A DNA stretch of 41,323 bases, taken from IMG/VR virus record IMGVR_UViG_3300025314_000044, positions 1 through 41,323 of that record. The stretch is one strand, 5' to 3'. The stretch's first letter is position 1. Each line of letters starts with the position of its first letter. The notes beneath the pieces are model-generated. The model had not been told where the DNA came from. It saw nothing but the letters and a program-made list of their open reading frames with translations, and made no database searches. Positions 23,479 to 31,574 of this stretch are shown here, piece after piece. The stretch is from a virus. Both the position numbers and the translations under genes were made by a program.

Positions 23479-26400
23479 ATGCCAACTCGTGTTGATCCAT
23501 ACGATTTCTCAGATATGCCTGTGTCCATCTATGATTTTAAGGACATGCCTCGCGGGTTGCCGTCTTCGTCTCGTCTGAACGATCCGGTTGGACGAGCATT
23601 GATCGAAAGCGGGTTGATGACGGCGGAAGACGTTGACCCTTTCAATGCGGCTGCATTTACGCCAGAGCCAGCATCAAGTACGTCGGTTGCGGGAGTGAGG
23701 ACAGAATCGCCAGCGGTTGTACCAAGCACAGAAACGCCGCAAGAAAACCCATTCCAGATGTTCATGCAGAAGATGAGCGAACTGAATCTGAATCCGCATG
23801 TTGCACGATCGGGGCTTGCGGGTCCGGTGGCGGCACTGGGCACTGCCGCAGAAGTGGTGTCTGGCACAGTGGGGCAATTCAGGCAAAAGGCCACTGCCGA
23901 TATGTCTCTGGCCGAAACCGGATTTGGACTGATAAAGAACGCCGCGGCGGGCCTGATGGATATGTACCCGGCGCTGGCCCAACTTCCAGAGGCTATGCTG
24001 CGAGATCCATCGGGCACGATGGAGGCATTGCTGGAGTTTGTGCCCCATCAGGCAATGCTTCTCTGGAAAGCATCAGTTCCGGCAGGGACAAAAGAGGAGC
24101 AGGAACAAAAGCGCTTGGCCCAGAACGCTCTCTTTGAAGACCCATTGGGGGCGGTTTTCGCAGCGCTAATCGTAGGTGGCTTGACCCATGTTTCAGTCAA
24201 AACCATCAAAAAGTACAAGGCGGCATCGGCAATAGCGAAGTTTGAAGTAGCCGAAGCGAAAGCCTTTGCCGAAGCCGAAGCGAAAGCCTTTGCCGAAGCC
24301 GAAGCGAAAGCCTTTGCCGAAGCCGAAGCGAAAGCCTTTGCCGAAGCTACTGGGACAGACATCTACGGTGATATTGCTAAATCAAGGGCAGAACCCGCCC
24401 CCCCCCCCAATGTGCCTACTAGGAGCTTGACGACCAGTGTAGAGACGCCTCCGCCGTCTGGCCAGCCAATTACAGACCCATCTCGTTTGATTGGCATGGC
24501 TGGAACGAAGGGCGAGGTGGCTGGGCCTGTAGGGGAGGGGCAGTTCTTCACGAAACCGAAGCTCTATGGCCGGGGCCGGATCCCCGAAGAAAGGGCCGTG
24601 GAGAGTGCTCAGTACGGTGGGCCGGAGTTTTCGGAGACGGCAGGTCCGCTTGGTGGCGAATCCCGTTTTTTTGAAGGCGATGTACCCCCGCGGACGATGG
24701 GAACCGCTCCTGAAGGCAATTTTATGGATTTCATTGCCCGGTTGAAGGGGGCGAACGGCTATGATGTTACTTCGGGGAAACCACCGAAACCACCGCGTTA
24801 TCAGCCGTTTCTCAGGTCTGGGCAGTTTACTGAATCGAAGATTTTGGATGAGAAGTTCAAGGCGGCAAATGAACCGTCGATTTTGGAATCGGCGCATCCG
24901 CATACTGTTGTTCCAGAAATTTCCGCTACGCCTGCTGGTGTTGCCGAAATTGATGTTCAGGGATGGATGAAAAGGCGAATCGCCAGACAACAGCGTATCT
25001 TTGCGGTTATGACTCAGTTTGGCAAGCGTCTGACGATTCCAGAGGCAAAGGCGGCGGTTGCGGAATTGCAGGCAATGAACATGGAGGCTAACCAGTACGC
25101 TGGTAATATCGGTGAGGATTTTCGGGGGGTTGGTTCTTTGTTACAGCGCCCTGGACCTGGTCCCGCTTTGCAACGGAAATGGACTGGCACCAAAGTGTTC
25201 ACTATGGAAGAATGGATGGCCCGGCCGGAAGTGCGGGCATTGTACATCAAGATGGGGCAAGCACTTGAAGATGCTGGTGTGACCATGTTGAAGGCCGATG
25301 GTACGACTGTCCCCTTCAAAATGAGTGAAGATTTCCTTCGCACTGGTCCCCAGCGCTGGAAGCTGGACATCCTTGAGAAGATTTGGGATGATGTTGGTGG
25401 GGCTGTGGACGCCGCACGAGGCGCAGCTAAGACCCAAGGTCAGAGTGGGAACATTGCTTGGATCGACAATTACCTGAACAAAACGTCTGAAGACCTCAAG
25501 TCGATGAAGCAATCTACGCAAGATGCTGTGAAGGCTCTCATTGACGCGAAGGCAGCAAAAACGACAGGGCAAGCGTTGAGAATGCTGGCGGATGAATCAT
25601 CGAATCAGATGTTCCGGCGAACGGGTGTTGAGTTTCCGCGCACAAGGAGAATGCCCGACTATTTTCTTGAGACAAATCCTGCCATTCTTACGGGTCGTTA
25701 CATTGGAGAGTGGTCGAGGACGTTAGCTGAGGTCAATCACTTTGGACCTGCACGAGGGCGTTTGGCAGACATCATTGCCCGTGTTGAAAAAGCTGATCCC
25801 AGAGAAGGGGCTATGCTTCGGGACCTGTCTGATGTGATGATGGGAGTTGTGGATCGCAGCCATCCAATCAGCTATGGGGCTCATAAGGCGTCAAGGATTT
25901 GGGCTAATGCGACTTATGGTGTGAAGATTGGTGCGGGCTGGGCACCAATGATTCAGGTGACACAACCGTTGATTTCGATAATCCCGGATGCGGGGCTGGT
26001 CCGCGTAGCACAGGGAACTTGGAAAGCCCTGCACCCAGTAGAGCGTGCCTTGCTACGGAGAACTGGAACAGTTGGGACATCGGCTTTCCGCAAGATGATG
26101 GGCAGCTATGGTTCTGCCGGGCCGTGGTCTTACATCCCGACGACTCAGTTTTTTAGCTTTGCAAACCGGGCCCTGGATTATGTGACTGGTGCGACTGGCG
26201 AGGTCTTTGCCCGTGATCTCCACCGAATCGCCAATCTTTCCGATGATGTGCTGGCAACTCCAATTGGCAAACTGCGCCGGGATTGGGCACGAACGAAATT
26301 GCAAGAGCGATTTGGGATGGATTACACCAAGGCTATCGAACAGTCAGATTTTATCAAGATAACTCAGAAATATGCCAATGAGTTACAACTCCATCCCGAT

Positions 26401-27204
26401 GCTGCTGTTGAACCGAAGTTTTTGAACATGCCGAATACGCGCTGGCTGGGGGTTCTCAAGCGATTTGTGTACAAGCAGACAATTCTCTCGCGTGACATGA
26501 TCTGGAATGAGATCAAAAAGGGGAACGTTTTTCCTCTTGCTCGCCTGGCGGCCGGTGGTCTTCTTGGTGGAGATATTGCACTGAGAGCGAAAGATAAGGT
26601 GCAGGAGATGATTTCAGGCAAACACAAGTTCCGGGATGACGATCCTTTCTGGCAGCAAATTCCGAATCGCTATGCGGTGATCGGGACGCTGGGAATGATT
26701 TCAGACCTTGGCTGGATCGACGAAGACAACCCGGCGCTGGTGCTGCCAAAAATCTACGAGGGGGCGGCATTCGAGATTACACCGGTTCTTTTGAGTGACA
26801 TTACTCGTGGCGGGAGTATTCTTTTTCAAGAGGCCGCACGAGGCGGGAAGGAGCTTTTTGGCAGCGAAAAACAAAAAGCGGAACTCGATTGGAAGAACCA
26901 TCTTGGGGAACTGGGATCGGATGCAGTTGCAGTATTGGGCACCTTTGGTTATCAGGCATCAAGCCAGATGCGAAGCGACAAGACCGAATCCGCCCAAAGC
27001 GAGTACGTCTATAAGCAGCGTCTTTCTGCGGCCCGCCGCGCCTATTGGGGCGGGAACAAAGCCAAGGCATACCGGATTCGTGACGAGTGGAACAAGTATA
27101 GACACCAATATCCGATGCTCAATGATCAGAAACGCATGGCTGCCGGGCGCAAAATCACAGACGAGGCCATTTCAGACATTCGTGTAAAAGAGACGTATCA
27201 GTAG
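23479..27204 (+). CDS. Giant internal virion protein (polyvalent-type)
   Basis: A 1241-residue protein, the largest in the genome. Residues about 95-230 include amphipathic and hydrophobic helices. Residues about 258-289 are four AEAKAFAE repeats. The C-terminal 500 residues (HPISYGAHKASRIWANATYG, WAPMIQVTQPLISI, FFSFANRALDYVTGATGEVFARD) look like the conserved membrane-active end of large podovirus ejection and polyvalent proteins. It probably travels with DNA into the host and may cross or anchor in the membrane. An 11-C run (24398-24408) lies in the linker and could cause frameshift variants. Confidence 0.6.
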   Translation: MPTRVDPYDFSDMPVSIYDFKDMPRGLPSSSRLNDPVGRALIESGLMTAEDVDPFNAAAFTPEPASSTSVAGVRTESPAVVPSTETPQENPFQMFMQKMSELNLNPHVARSGLAGPVAALGTAAEVVSGTVGQFRQKATADMSLAETGFGLIKNAAAGLMDMYPALAQLPEAMLRDPSGTMEALLEFVPHQAMLLWKASVPAGTKEEQEQKRLAQNALFEDPLGAVFAALIVGGLTHVSVKTIKKYKAASAIAKFEVAEAKAFAEAEAKAFAEAEAKAFAEAEAKAFAEATGTDIYGDIAKSRAEPAPPPNVPTRSLTTSVETPPPSGQPITDPSRLIGMAGTKGEVAGPVGEGQFFTKPKLYGRGRIPEERAVESAQYGGPEFSETAGPLGGESRFFEGDVPPRTMGTAPEGNFMDFIARLKGANGYDVTSGKPPKPPRYQPFLRSGQFTESKILDEKFKAANEPSILESAHPHTVVPEISATPAGVAEIDVQGWMKRRIARQQRIFAVMTQFGKRLTIPEAKAAVAELQAMNMEANQYAGNIGEDFRGVGSLLQRPGPGPALQRKWTGTKVFTMEEWMARPEVRALYIKMGQALEDAGVTMLKADGTTVPFKMSEDFLRTGPQRWKLDILEKIWDDVGGAVDAARGAAKTQGQSGNIAWIDNYLNKTSEDLKSMKQSTQDAVKALIDAKAAKTTGQALRMLADESSNQMFRRTGVEFPRTRRMPDYFLETNPAILTGRYIGEWSRTLAEVNHFGPARGRLADIIARVEKADPREGAMLRDLSDVMMGVVDRSHPISYGAHKASRIWANATYGVKIGAGWAPMIQVTQPLISIIPDAGLVRVAQGTWKALHPVERALLRRTGTVGTSAFRKMMGSYGSAGPWSYIPTTQFFSFANRALDYVTGATGEVFARDLHRIANLSDDVLATPIGKLRRDWARTKLQERFGMDYTKAIEQSDFIKITQKYANELQLHPDAAVEPKFLNMPNTRWLGVLKRFVYKQTILSRDMIWNEIKKGNVFPLARLAAGGLLGGDIALRAKDKVQEMISGKHKFRDDDPFWQQIPNRYAVIGTLGMISDLGWIDEDNPALVLPKIYEGAAFEITPVLLSDITRGGSILFQEAARGGKELFGSEKQKAELDWKNHLGELGSDAVAVLGTFGYQASSQMRSDKTESAQSEYVYKQRLSAARRAYWGGNKAKAYRIRDEWNKYRHQYPMLNDQKRMAAGRKITDEAISDIRVKETYQ
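24250..24345 (+). repeat. Four 24-bp tandem repeats (AEAKAFAE-coding)
   Basis: GCCGAAGCGAAAGCCTTTGC followed by CGAA is repeated exactly four times. The unit encodes eight helix-forming residues, so copy number changes keep frame and lengthen the helix. Perfect identity suggests a recent expansion. Confidence 0.9.
24398..24408 (+). repeat. Eleven-C homopolymer in coding sequence
   Basis: The tract encodes consecutive prolines in the linker of the giant virion protein. Runs of this length slip during replication or sequencing; the frame as given is open. Loss or gain of one C would truncate the protein near residue 310. Confidence 0.85.
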
Positions 27205-27214
27205 GAGACAGCAC

Positions 27215-27538
27215 ATGACGAAAGAGAAGAGCAACGGGGTGTGGAAGTGGGTGGCAGGGATCCTGGGGCCAGCGGCAGTCACGGTGGGGCTTTTGATGTA
27301 CACCGGGACACAGGCCAGAATCAGCGAGGGCAACGTTGCCATTCTCGAAGCGCTCAAAGAAGTGAAGGTACAGGTCAACTTGCACGATTCGTCGATCTCC
27401 CGGCTGAACACGATCGGGGCTGTTGACAACCAGTGGCAGCAAATGATCGAAAAGAAGATTGACCTTTTGCTGCGGCACAATCAGATTCCAGAGTATCTGT
27501 GGCCGTCGATCCCGGCGGACACAACAGGAGGACAGTGA
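27215..27538 (+). CDS. Small membrane-anchored coiled-coil protein (lysis or spanin-like candidate)
   Basis: A 107-residue protein with an N-terminal cytoplasmic basic part (MTKEKSNGVWKW) and one membrane segment (VAGILGPAAVTVGLLMYTG). A helical domain (EGNVAILEALKEVKVQVNLHDS) and a Pro-rich tail follow. The layout suggests an inner-membrane protein with a periplasmic coiled coil, as in i-spanins or accessory holins. It directly precedes a two-segment holin candidate, with a one-base stop/start overlap. AGGAGACAGCAC precedes the ATG. Confidence 0.55.
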   Translation: MTKEKSNGVWKWVAGILGPAAVTVGLLMYTGTQARISEGNVAILEALKEVKVQVNLHDSSISRLNTIGAVDNQWQQMIEKKIDLLLRHNQIPEYLWPSIPADTTGGQ

Positions 27539-27750
27539 TGCTCAAGACACTTCTACAGGATAAGACCACGGCGCTCATTGCGATTGTCGCCATGATCTGC
27601 GGGACAGCACTGGTGATTTTCGGCAAGCTGGCCGTGAATGAGGACATGATTTTGAAGGCACTGGCATTCGTGTTCGGCGGGCCGCTGGTATCGAGCGGAC
27701 TCAACAAGATTTACAACTCGACGCCATCAGAGCCACCGGCACAGCCATGA
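27538..27750 (+). CDS. Holin (putative)
   Basis: A 70-residue protein with AGGAGG before the ATG at 27538. Two hydrophobic segments (TALIAIVAMICGTALVIFG and ILKALAFVFGGPLVSSG) are separated by a short charged turn, and the tail is polar and Pro-rich. That is the class II holin layout. It precedes a papain-like hydrolase gene by an ATGA overlap, as in holin-endolysin pairs. Function is inferred from topology and context. Confidence 0.6.
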   Translation: MLKTLLQDKTTALIAIVAMICGTALVIFGKLAVNEDMILKALAFVFGGPLVSSGLNKIYNSTPSEPPAQP

Positions 27751-28448
27751 TCGATGCCAGCAAGCTCATGCCCGGCGACGTGATCCTGACCTACGGGGAG
27801 TTCCGCTGGTGGCCGCCGAAGTACTGGTTGCTGCCGATCTTCTATGCGGCGATTCACAAGTACCAGAAAGCCAAGTGGGGGCCACAGAGCGATTACAAGC
27901 CGACGCATGTACGTGTAGTGCTGGCTCCAGGGTTCTTCGAGGTCACGTATCCCAAGGCGAGATTTGGGTACATGGCAGAGGTCAAGGGGCGATACAAGGT
28001 ATGCCGATACCGTGGTGACCTGAACGAGAATGCTCTGTACGCCAAGGCGTATGCCCTTGTGGGGTCGGCATACGACATGGGCGACAATCTGGACTTCGGT
28101 TTGTCGGCACTTCTGGGATTTCTAACGCGCAACTTTCGGGTCTTTGGAGATCGGGCAAAGAAGTATTTTGTGTGCGGTACGGGGGCCGCCGAAGTGCTAA
28201 CCAACGGCGGGGCGAAGTTTACAATGCAAGCGATTGATCCGGCCTACTTTGTGAACATGCCGGATTGGGCAGTGGTTCAGGAAGGAGAAGCGGATCAGGT
28301 ATCAAGCCTATATTCGCAAACTGGCTCAGGCTCTGAGAACCGAACTCTTCCTTGGGGAATATGCGCTGGACATTGTTTTCTTCAAGGGAGCTATACCGGA
28401 TTACGAGAATGCTGCGGCGACTTGCGATGTGGACAATACCTATCTTGA
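27747..28448 (+). CDS. Permuted papain-fold (NlpC/P60/YiiX-like) hydrolase
   Basis: The first about 185 residues show LMPGDVILTYG, then a His in KPTHVRVVLAPG (His54), then YFVCGTGAAEVL with Cys143: the His-before-Cys order of the permuted NlpC/P60 (YiiX/YaeF) group. It could cleave peptidoglycan peptides or lipids. Following the holin candidate, a lysis role is likely; a virion role is possible. The last about 50 residues (after QEGEADQ) look like out-of-frame sequence and overlap the metallopeptidase-like frame. The true end may have been lost by an indel or the two frames may be joined by frameshifting. Confidence 0.6.
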   Translation: MIDASKLMPGDVILTYGEFRWWPPKYWLLPIFYAAIHKYQKAKWGPQSDYKPTHVRVVLAPGFFEVTYPKARFGYMAEVKGRYKVCRYRGDLNENALYAKAYALVGSAYDMGDNLDFGLSALLGFLTRNFRVFGDRAKKYFVCGTGAAEVLTNGGAKFTMQAIDPAYFVNMPDWAVVQEGEADQVSSLYSQTGSGSENRTLPWGICAGHCFLQGSYTGLRECCGDLRCGQYLS

Positions 28449-28767
28449 CATCACCGTAAAAGTGGCTGGCATAGTGCAAAAACACTGGAGAAATAAGCAC
28501 TACTGGACGATCTGCAACATTTTGTGCCATGAACTGTGCCATGCTCTGACGGACCCTCTTTATCATTGTTCAATTCAGCGGATTCCTGACAAGAAAATAG
28601 GAGCATGGGGACTGGTCAATAACGAATGGGAGCGCGTACGGGAACGCCAGACACAGCGAATCACCAATGTCGTGATGGCTCTTTTGCCAAAATCATTTTA
28701 CTGGCCTGCTACTGTAGGAAATGTTAAGACGGGTCCAAAACCAGTTCATCGAGGAGGAAAAACATGA
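28294..28767 (+). CDS. HExxH metallopeptidase-like protein lacking a canonical start
   Basis: This frame encodes coherent protein from about 28294 (ALDIVFFKGAIPDYENAAA) through CNILCHELCHALTD, a zinc-peptidase HExxH motif, to a later NNEWERVRERQTQRI segment that may supply a third ligand. The upstream stop is near 28251, and the only standard start is a GTG at 28429 that would drop 45 residues. A strong AAGGAG at 28282-28287 stands six bases before an in-frame ATC (28294). Options are AUC initiation, +1 frameshift from the previous gene, or a recent mutation or sequence error. The stop overlaps the next ATG. Confidence 0.5.
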   Translation: MRYQAYIRKLAQALRTELFLGEYALDIVFFKGAIPDYENAAATCDVDNTYLDITVKVAGIVQKHWRNKHYWTICNILCHELCHALTDPLYHCSIQRIPDKKIGAWGLVNNEWERVRERQTQRITNVVMALLPKSFYWPATVGNVKTGPKPVHRGGKT

Positions 28768-29312
28768 AACGAATTGGTGCAATTCTCATTCTGTGCCTGT
28801 TGCCCTCACTGGCGCTGGCGCAGTACTACACGCCGGTTCCGGCGGAGGAGTCAAAGATTGCTGTCAACTCGACGGTGATTACCATCGTCCGGGGGCCGCA
28901 CGCTGGGGATCTCTGGCTGGACGCCGGGGTGTCCTACCGGATACTCAGGATCGGATCGGCGCACGTGGCCGTTCTGGCGCGGGCGCTCAGGATCGAAGGA
29001 CAGCCGCCAGCATCATTCGGCTTGTCCGGGCTGTGGATCGAGCACAATATCCTGGGCTGGGACCGGCTGGACATGATCTATGAAGTCGGCGGCGCGAACA
29101 AGATCGCCGCTGGGGATGCTGGCGACAAGGACTGGGGGCTGATTACCGGGGTTGCGGCGAATTTGCACATCTCGGATCAGTCGATGGTGTTCCTCGGCGC
29201 CAAGGTCTTTCAGAACGAGCCGGGGAAGATCGAGTCGGCAGGCGTGGGGCTGGGATTTGCGCTCTACTGCGATGAATGGCTGGGCAAGCTCTGGCCGGGG
29301 AGTCATCCATGA
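28764..29312 (+). CDS. Exported beta-barrel-like protein with Sec signal peptide
   Basis: A 182-residue protein with GAGGAGG before the ATG. It opens with a textbook signal peptide: MKRI, core GAILILCLLPS, and an ALA cleavage site before QYY. The mature part is a series of alternating strands (DLWLDAGVSYRILRIG, HVAVLARALRIEG, WGLITGVAANLHIS, MVFLGAKVF, GVGLGFALY), like a small outer-membrane barrel of 8 strands. If made in the host it could sit in the outer membrane and alter phage or nutrient entry; a virion part is the alternative. It lacks the usual terminal Phe. Confidence 0.5.
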   Translation: MKRIGAILILCLLPSLALAQYYTPVPAEESKIAVNSTVITIVRGPHAGDLWLDAGVSYRILRIGSAHVAVLARALRIEGQPPASFGLSGLWIEHNILGWDRLDMIYEVGGANKIAAGDAGDKDWGLITGVAANLHISDQSMVFLGAKVFQNEPGKIESAGVGLGFALYCDEWLGKLWPGSHP

Positions 29313-29641
29313 CTCCAGACTCTATTCGCGCAATTGTCATGGCAGTGCTGATGTCGCTGGGCGTTGATACGACATCAATAACCAATCGTGTGTCAACGTC
29401 TTACCTCGTGGCAGATTCCATCAGAAGGACAGAATGGAAAAGCGACTACGTAGTGCCGGCCGATTCTTGTGTGGCAATTCAAGACAGGATGAAACTGAGG
29501 CAGCAGTGGTATCTCCACACGATCCCTCTAAACAGGGGGCATATCGTCAGAATCGACACGACAGAAGCTCCTCCGATGCCAATACCAGTCGTGATCCCCG
29601 ACTTTCGCGTTTTCGACACGGTGTGGAGTTGTGATGAATAA
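29309..29641 (+). CDS. Hypothetical protein beside fibre genes
   Basis: A 110-residue protein starting at an ATG that overlaps the previous stop. The N-terminus has a moderately hydrophobic helix (SIRAIVMAVLMSLGV) without a basic start, so it is a doubtful signal or anchor. The rest is beta-rich and Pro-rich near the end (APPMPIPVVIPDF). It may be a small appendage or chaperone for the neighbouring fibre-like genes. No family recognised. Confidence 0.5.
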   Translation: MTPDSIRAIVMAVLMSLGVDTTSITNRVSTSYLVADSIRRTEWKSDYVVPADSCVAIQDRMKLRQQWYLHTIPLNRGHIVRIDTTEAPPMPIPVVIPDFRVFDTVWSCDE

Positions 29642-31574
29642 ACTTCTGAGGTTTTGCGTGGTGGCCGCTCTGCTGTTATACAGCGGGGCGGCATGGGCTG
29701 CCCCGGTTCCGACCGGAGCCGCATCCTGGTATGACTCGGCGACCAGCAAGATTCATCAGGCATTCGGACCAATGGGGGCGCCGGTCCTCAATTACCAGAA
29801 CCCTGACGGCAGGTGGTCATCCTACAAGGACGAATGGGTGCTGGCCGGCCAGTCAAAAGTATGGCGGTCGGACAATGGCCGGGACGCCGTTTACACCGAT
29901 TCCACGGGAGCCTTTTATGTGCGCCGCGACATGCACTGGCTCGGCATCAGACCGCCTCAGCTGGTCAAGTTCAACACGCTGGACTCCAGCTACAACGTCC
30001 TGGCGGCTGCCGATCCCGACAGCGTGACGGCAGCCGGTAACGTCGTGACATTTTGGGGGATTTTCTACGGCGCCAACCTGCGGGCGCGCAACAATCCGAA
30101 GATTCTCCAGCTGAGCAAACTGGAATGGGAGTTCACGCAGGCGGCGCGTGATTCGCTCGCCAAACTGACGCCTTGGGCCAACCGGCTGCTTGCGACCGTG
30201 CATCGCATTGACGCCGATTCGCTCGGAGTGGCGGCATGGCGCGACCGGCAGGGAGAATTTACACAGACAGCTAGCGGCCGCATGACATCGGGCTGGTTCG
30301 ATCTTCGTAGCGGCAATGAGCGCATCTGGGTGTTGCCACCGTCCATCATCACCATGGCGGACACAGTGACGGCGATTCCTGTCTGGAAGCGCGTGGCGCT
30401 GATCGGCGGCAATCCGTTTTTCTTTGAGGCGTTCAGCCCGGCGCAAACGGCGGCTCTGCCTCCCGGCTCTTTGTATCACGATGTAAAATTCGGGCACGAT
30501 ACCGGAACCGTTTCAGGTGGTGCGAACATTGAAGGTGTTCCCTACGGAATAAAGGCCAGTCCGCCAACATCGGGAACGGTGGACAGCATGGCCGCGATGC
30601 TGGACTGCGGCATTGCGGATCATAACGTCACTCCCTCATTGCGCAATTGGGGGGCATGGACACTGGTCACGGGCGGATGCGCGACGGAAAAACTGATCCC
30701 TTTCGGGGTCAATGACACCTGGTACACCTTCACGGGGATGAGCGCCGCTGTTACAGCGGGCACGAATTACTGGCTCAATATATGGGGTAATGTCACCGGA
30801 GGAACAGTCAGTCTCAATAAGGGCGCAAGCGTGGCCGATTCATCAATGTCGGATATTGGCGACACATATACATCGGCGTGTCCGGCGCTGACAGGCACTT
30901 TTGTCGGTGCAAAGGACTGGTGGCTGATTTACTGTTTCTATACGGTGAATGCCGGCGAGCCAGTCACATTCGGATACGATGGCGATGCGGCCAATGTCTA
31001 CAGTTTGCTGGAGCGTATGGATGCCTCACGATTCACGCCTGAATACAGCGGTGTGGTGGACAGCATTGGTGCGTGGGTGTTAGCTGACGCCACCCAGACG
31101 TTTGCCTGTGCGATTTATCCGTGGCGAGGCACGGCGGCGATTGATTCGGCTCCCCGCTTCACCCATGGCACAACAACCCACACGCGGAAAATCACGGCAT
31201 CGTACCTGAATGCCAGCATCACGGCAGGCACGTGGTACGCGATCTGTATTCAGGCGTCGGGAGTCAACTCGTATTGGATTTATGCGACCACTGGACTCGC
31301 AGATACGGACAGTGCGTCGGGAGTTACTCACACATACGGGTCTTGGCCATCATCACCATCATGGCCGGCAACTGCCGGGTACCGCCGAAACTCTGTTTTT
31401 GCAATCTATCATATACCGGCAGGGGGGGCCGCCGTTTCTGGCAGGCGGCGGAGACAGCAGGTTGGATCGGCAGATTCTGTGGAGTATCGCACAATCATCG
31501 TGGAGGGTGGACGCTACGCAGATGTGCCCAGCAGCAAGACCGATTCGGTCAGAATTGCATGGGGGATACAATGA
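29634..31574 (+). CDS. Large exported fibre/adhesin-like protein with Sec signal peptide
   Basis: A 646-residue protein from the ATG at 29634 (GGAG upstream). The signal peptide is clear: NKLLRF, core CVVAALLLYSGAAWA, cleavage before APV. The body is beta-rich with two similar domains about residues 275-420 and 430-590; each has a DSMAAML/DSIGAWV strand and a TAGTNYWLNIW/TAGTWYAICIQ motif, like repeated jelly-roll or carbohydrate-binding units. This suits host-glycan recognition. A Cys-containing, Thr-rich composition fits extracellular exposure. Confidence 0.6.
   Translation: MNKLLRFCVVAALLLYSGAAWAAPVPTGAASWYDSATSKIHQAFGPMGAPVLNYQNPDGRWSSYKDEWVLAGQSKVWRSDNGRDAVYTDSTGAFYVRRDMHWLGIRPPQLVKFNTLDSSYNVLAAADPDSVTAAGNVVTFWGIFYGANLRARNNPKILQLSKLEWEFTQAARDSLAKLTPWANRLLATVHRIDADSLGVAAWRDRQGEFTQTASGRMTSGWFDLRSGNERIWVLPPSIITMADTVTAIPVWKRVALIGGNPFFFEAFSPAQTAALPPGSLYHDVKFGHDTGTVSGGANIEGVPYGIKASPPTSGTVDSMAAMLDCGIADHNVTPSLRNWGAWTLVTGGCATEKLIPFGVNDTWYTFTGMSAAVTAGTNYWLNIWGNVTGGTVSLNKGASVADSSMSDIGDTYTSACPALTGTFVGAKDWWLIYCFYTVNAGEPVTFGYDGDAANVYSLLERMDASRFTPEYSGVVDSIGAWVLADATQTFACAIYPWRGTAAIDSAPRFTHGTTTHTRKITASYLNASITAGTWYAICIQASGVNSYWIYATTGLADTDSASGVTHTYGSWPSSPSWPATAGYRRNSVFAIYHIPAGGAAVSGRRRRQQVGSADSVEYRTIIVEGGRYADVPSSKTDSVRIAWGIQ

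Noticed and set aside
31232-31570. N-terminal extension of the last fibre gene
   Set aside because: The extension overlaps the previous gene and is Cys/Arg-rich shadow sequence; the ATG at 31571 begins a clean signal peptide.
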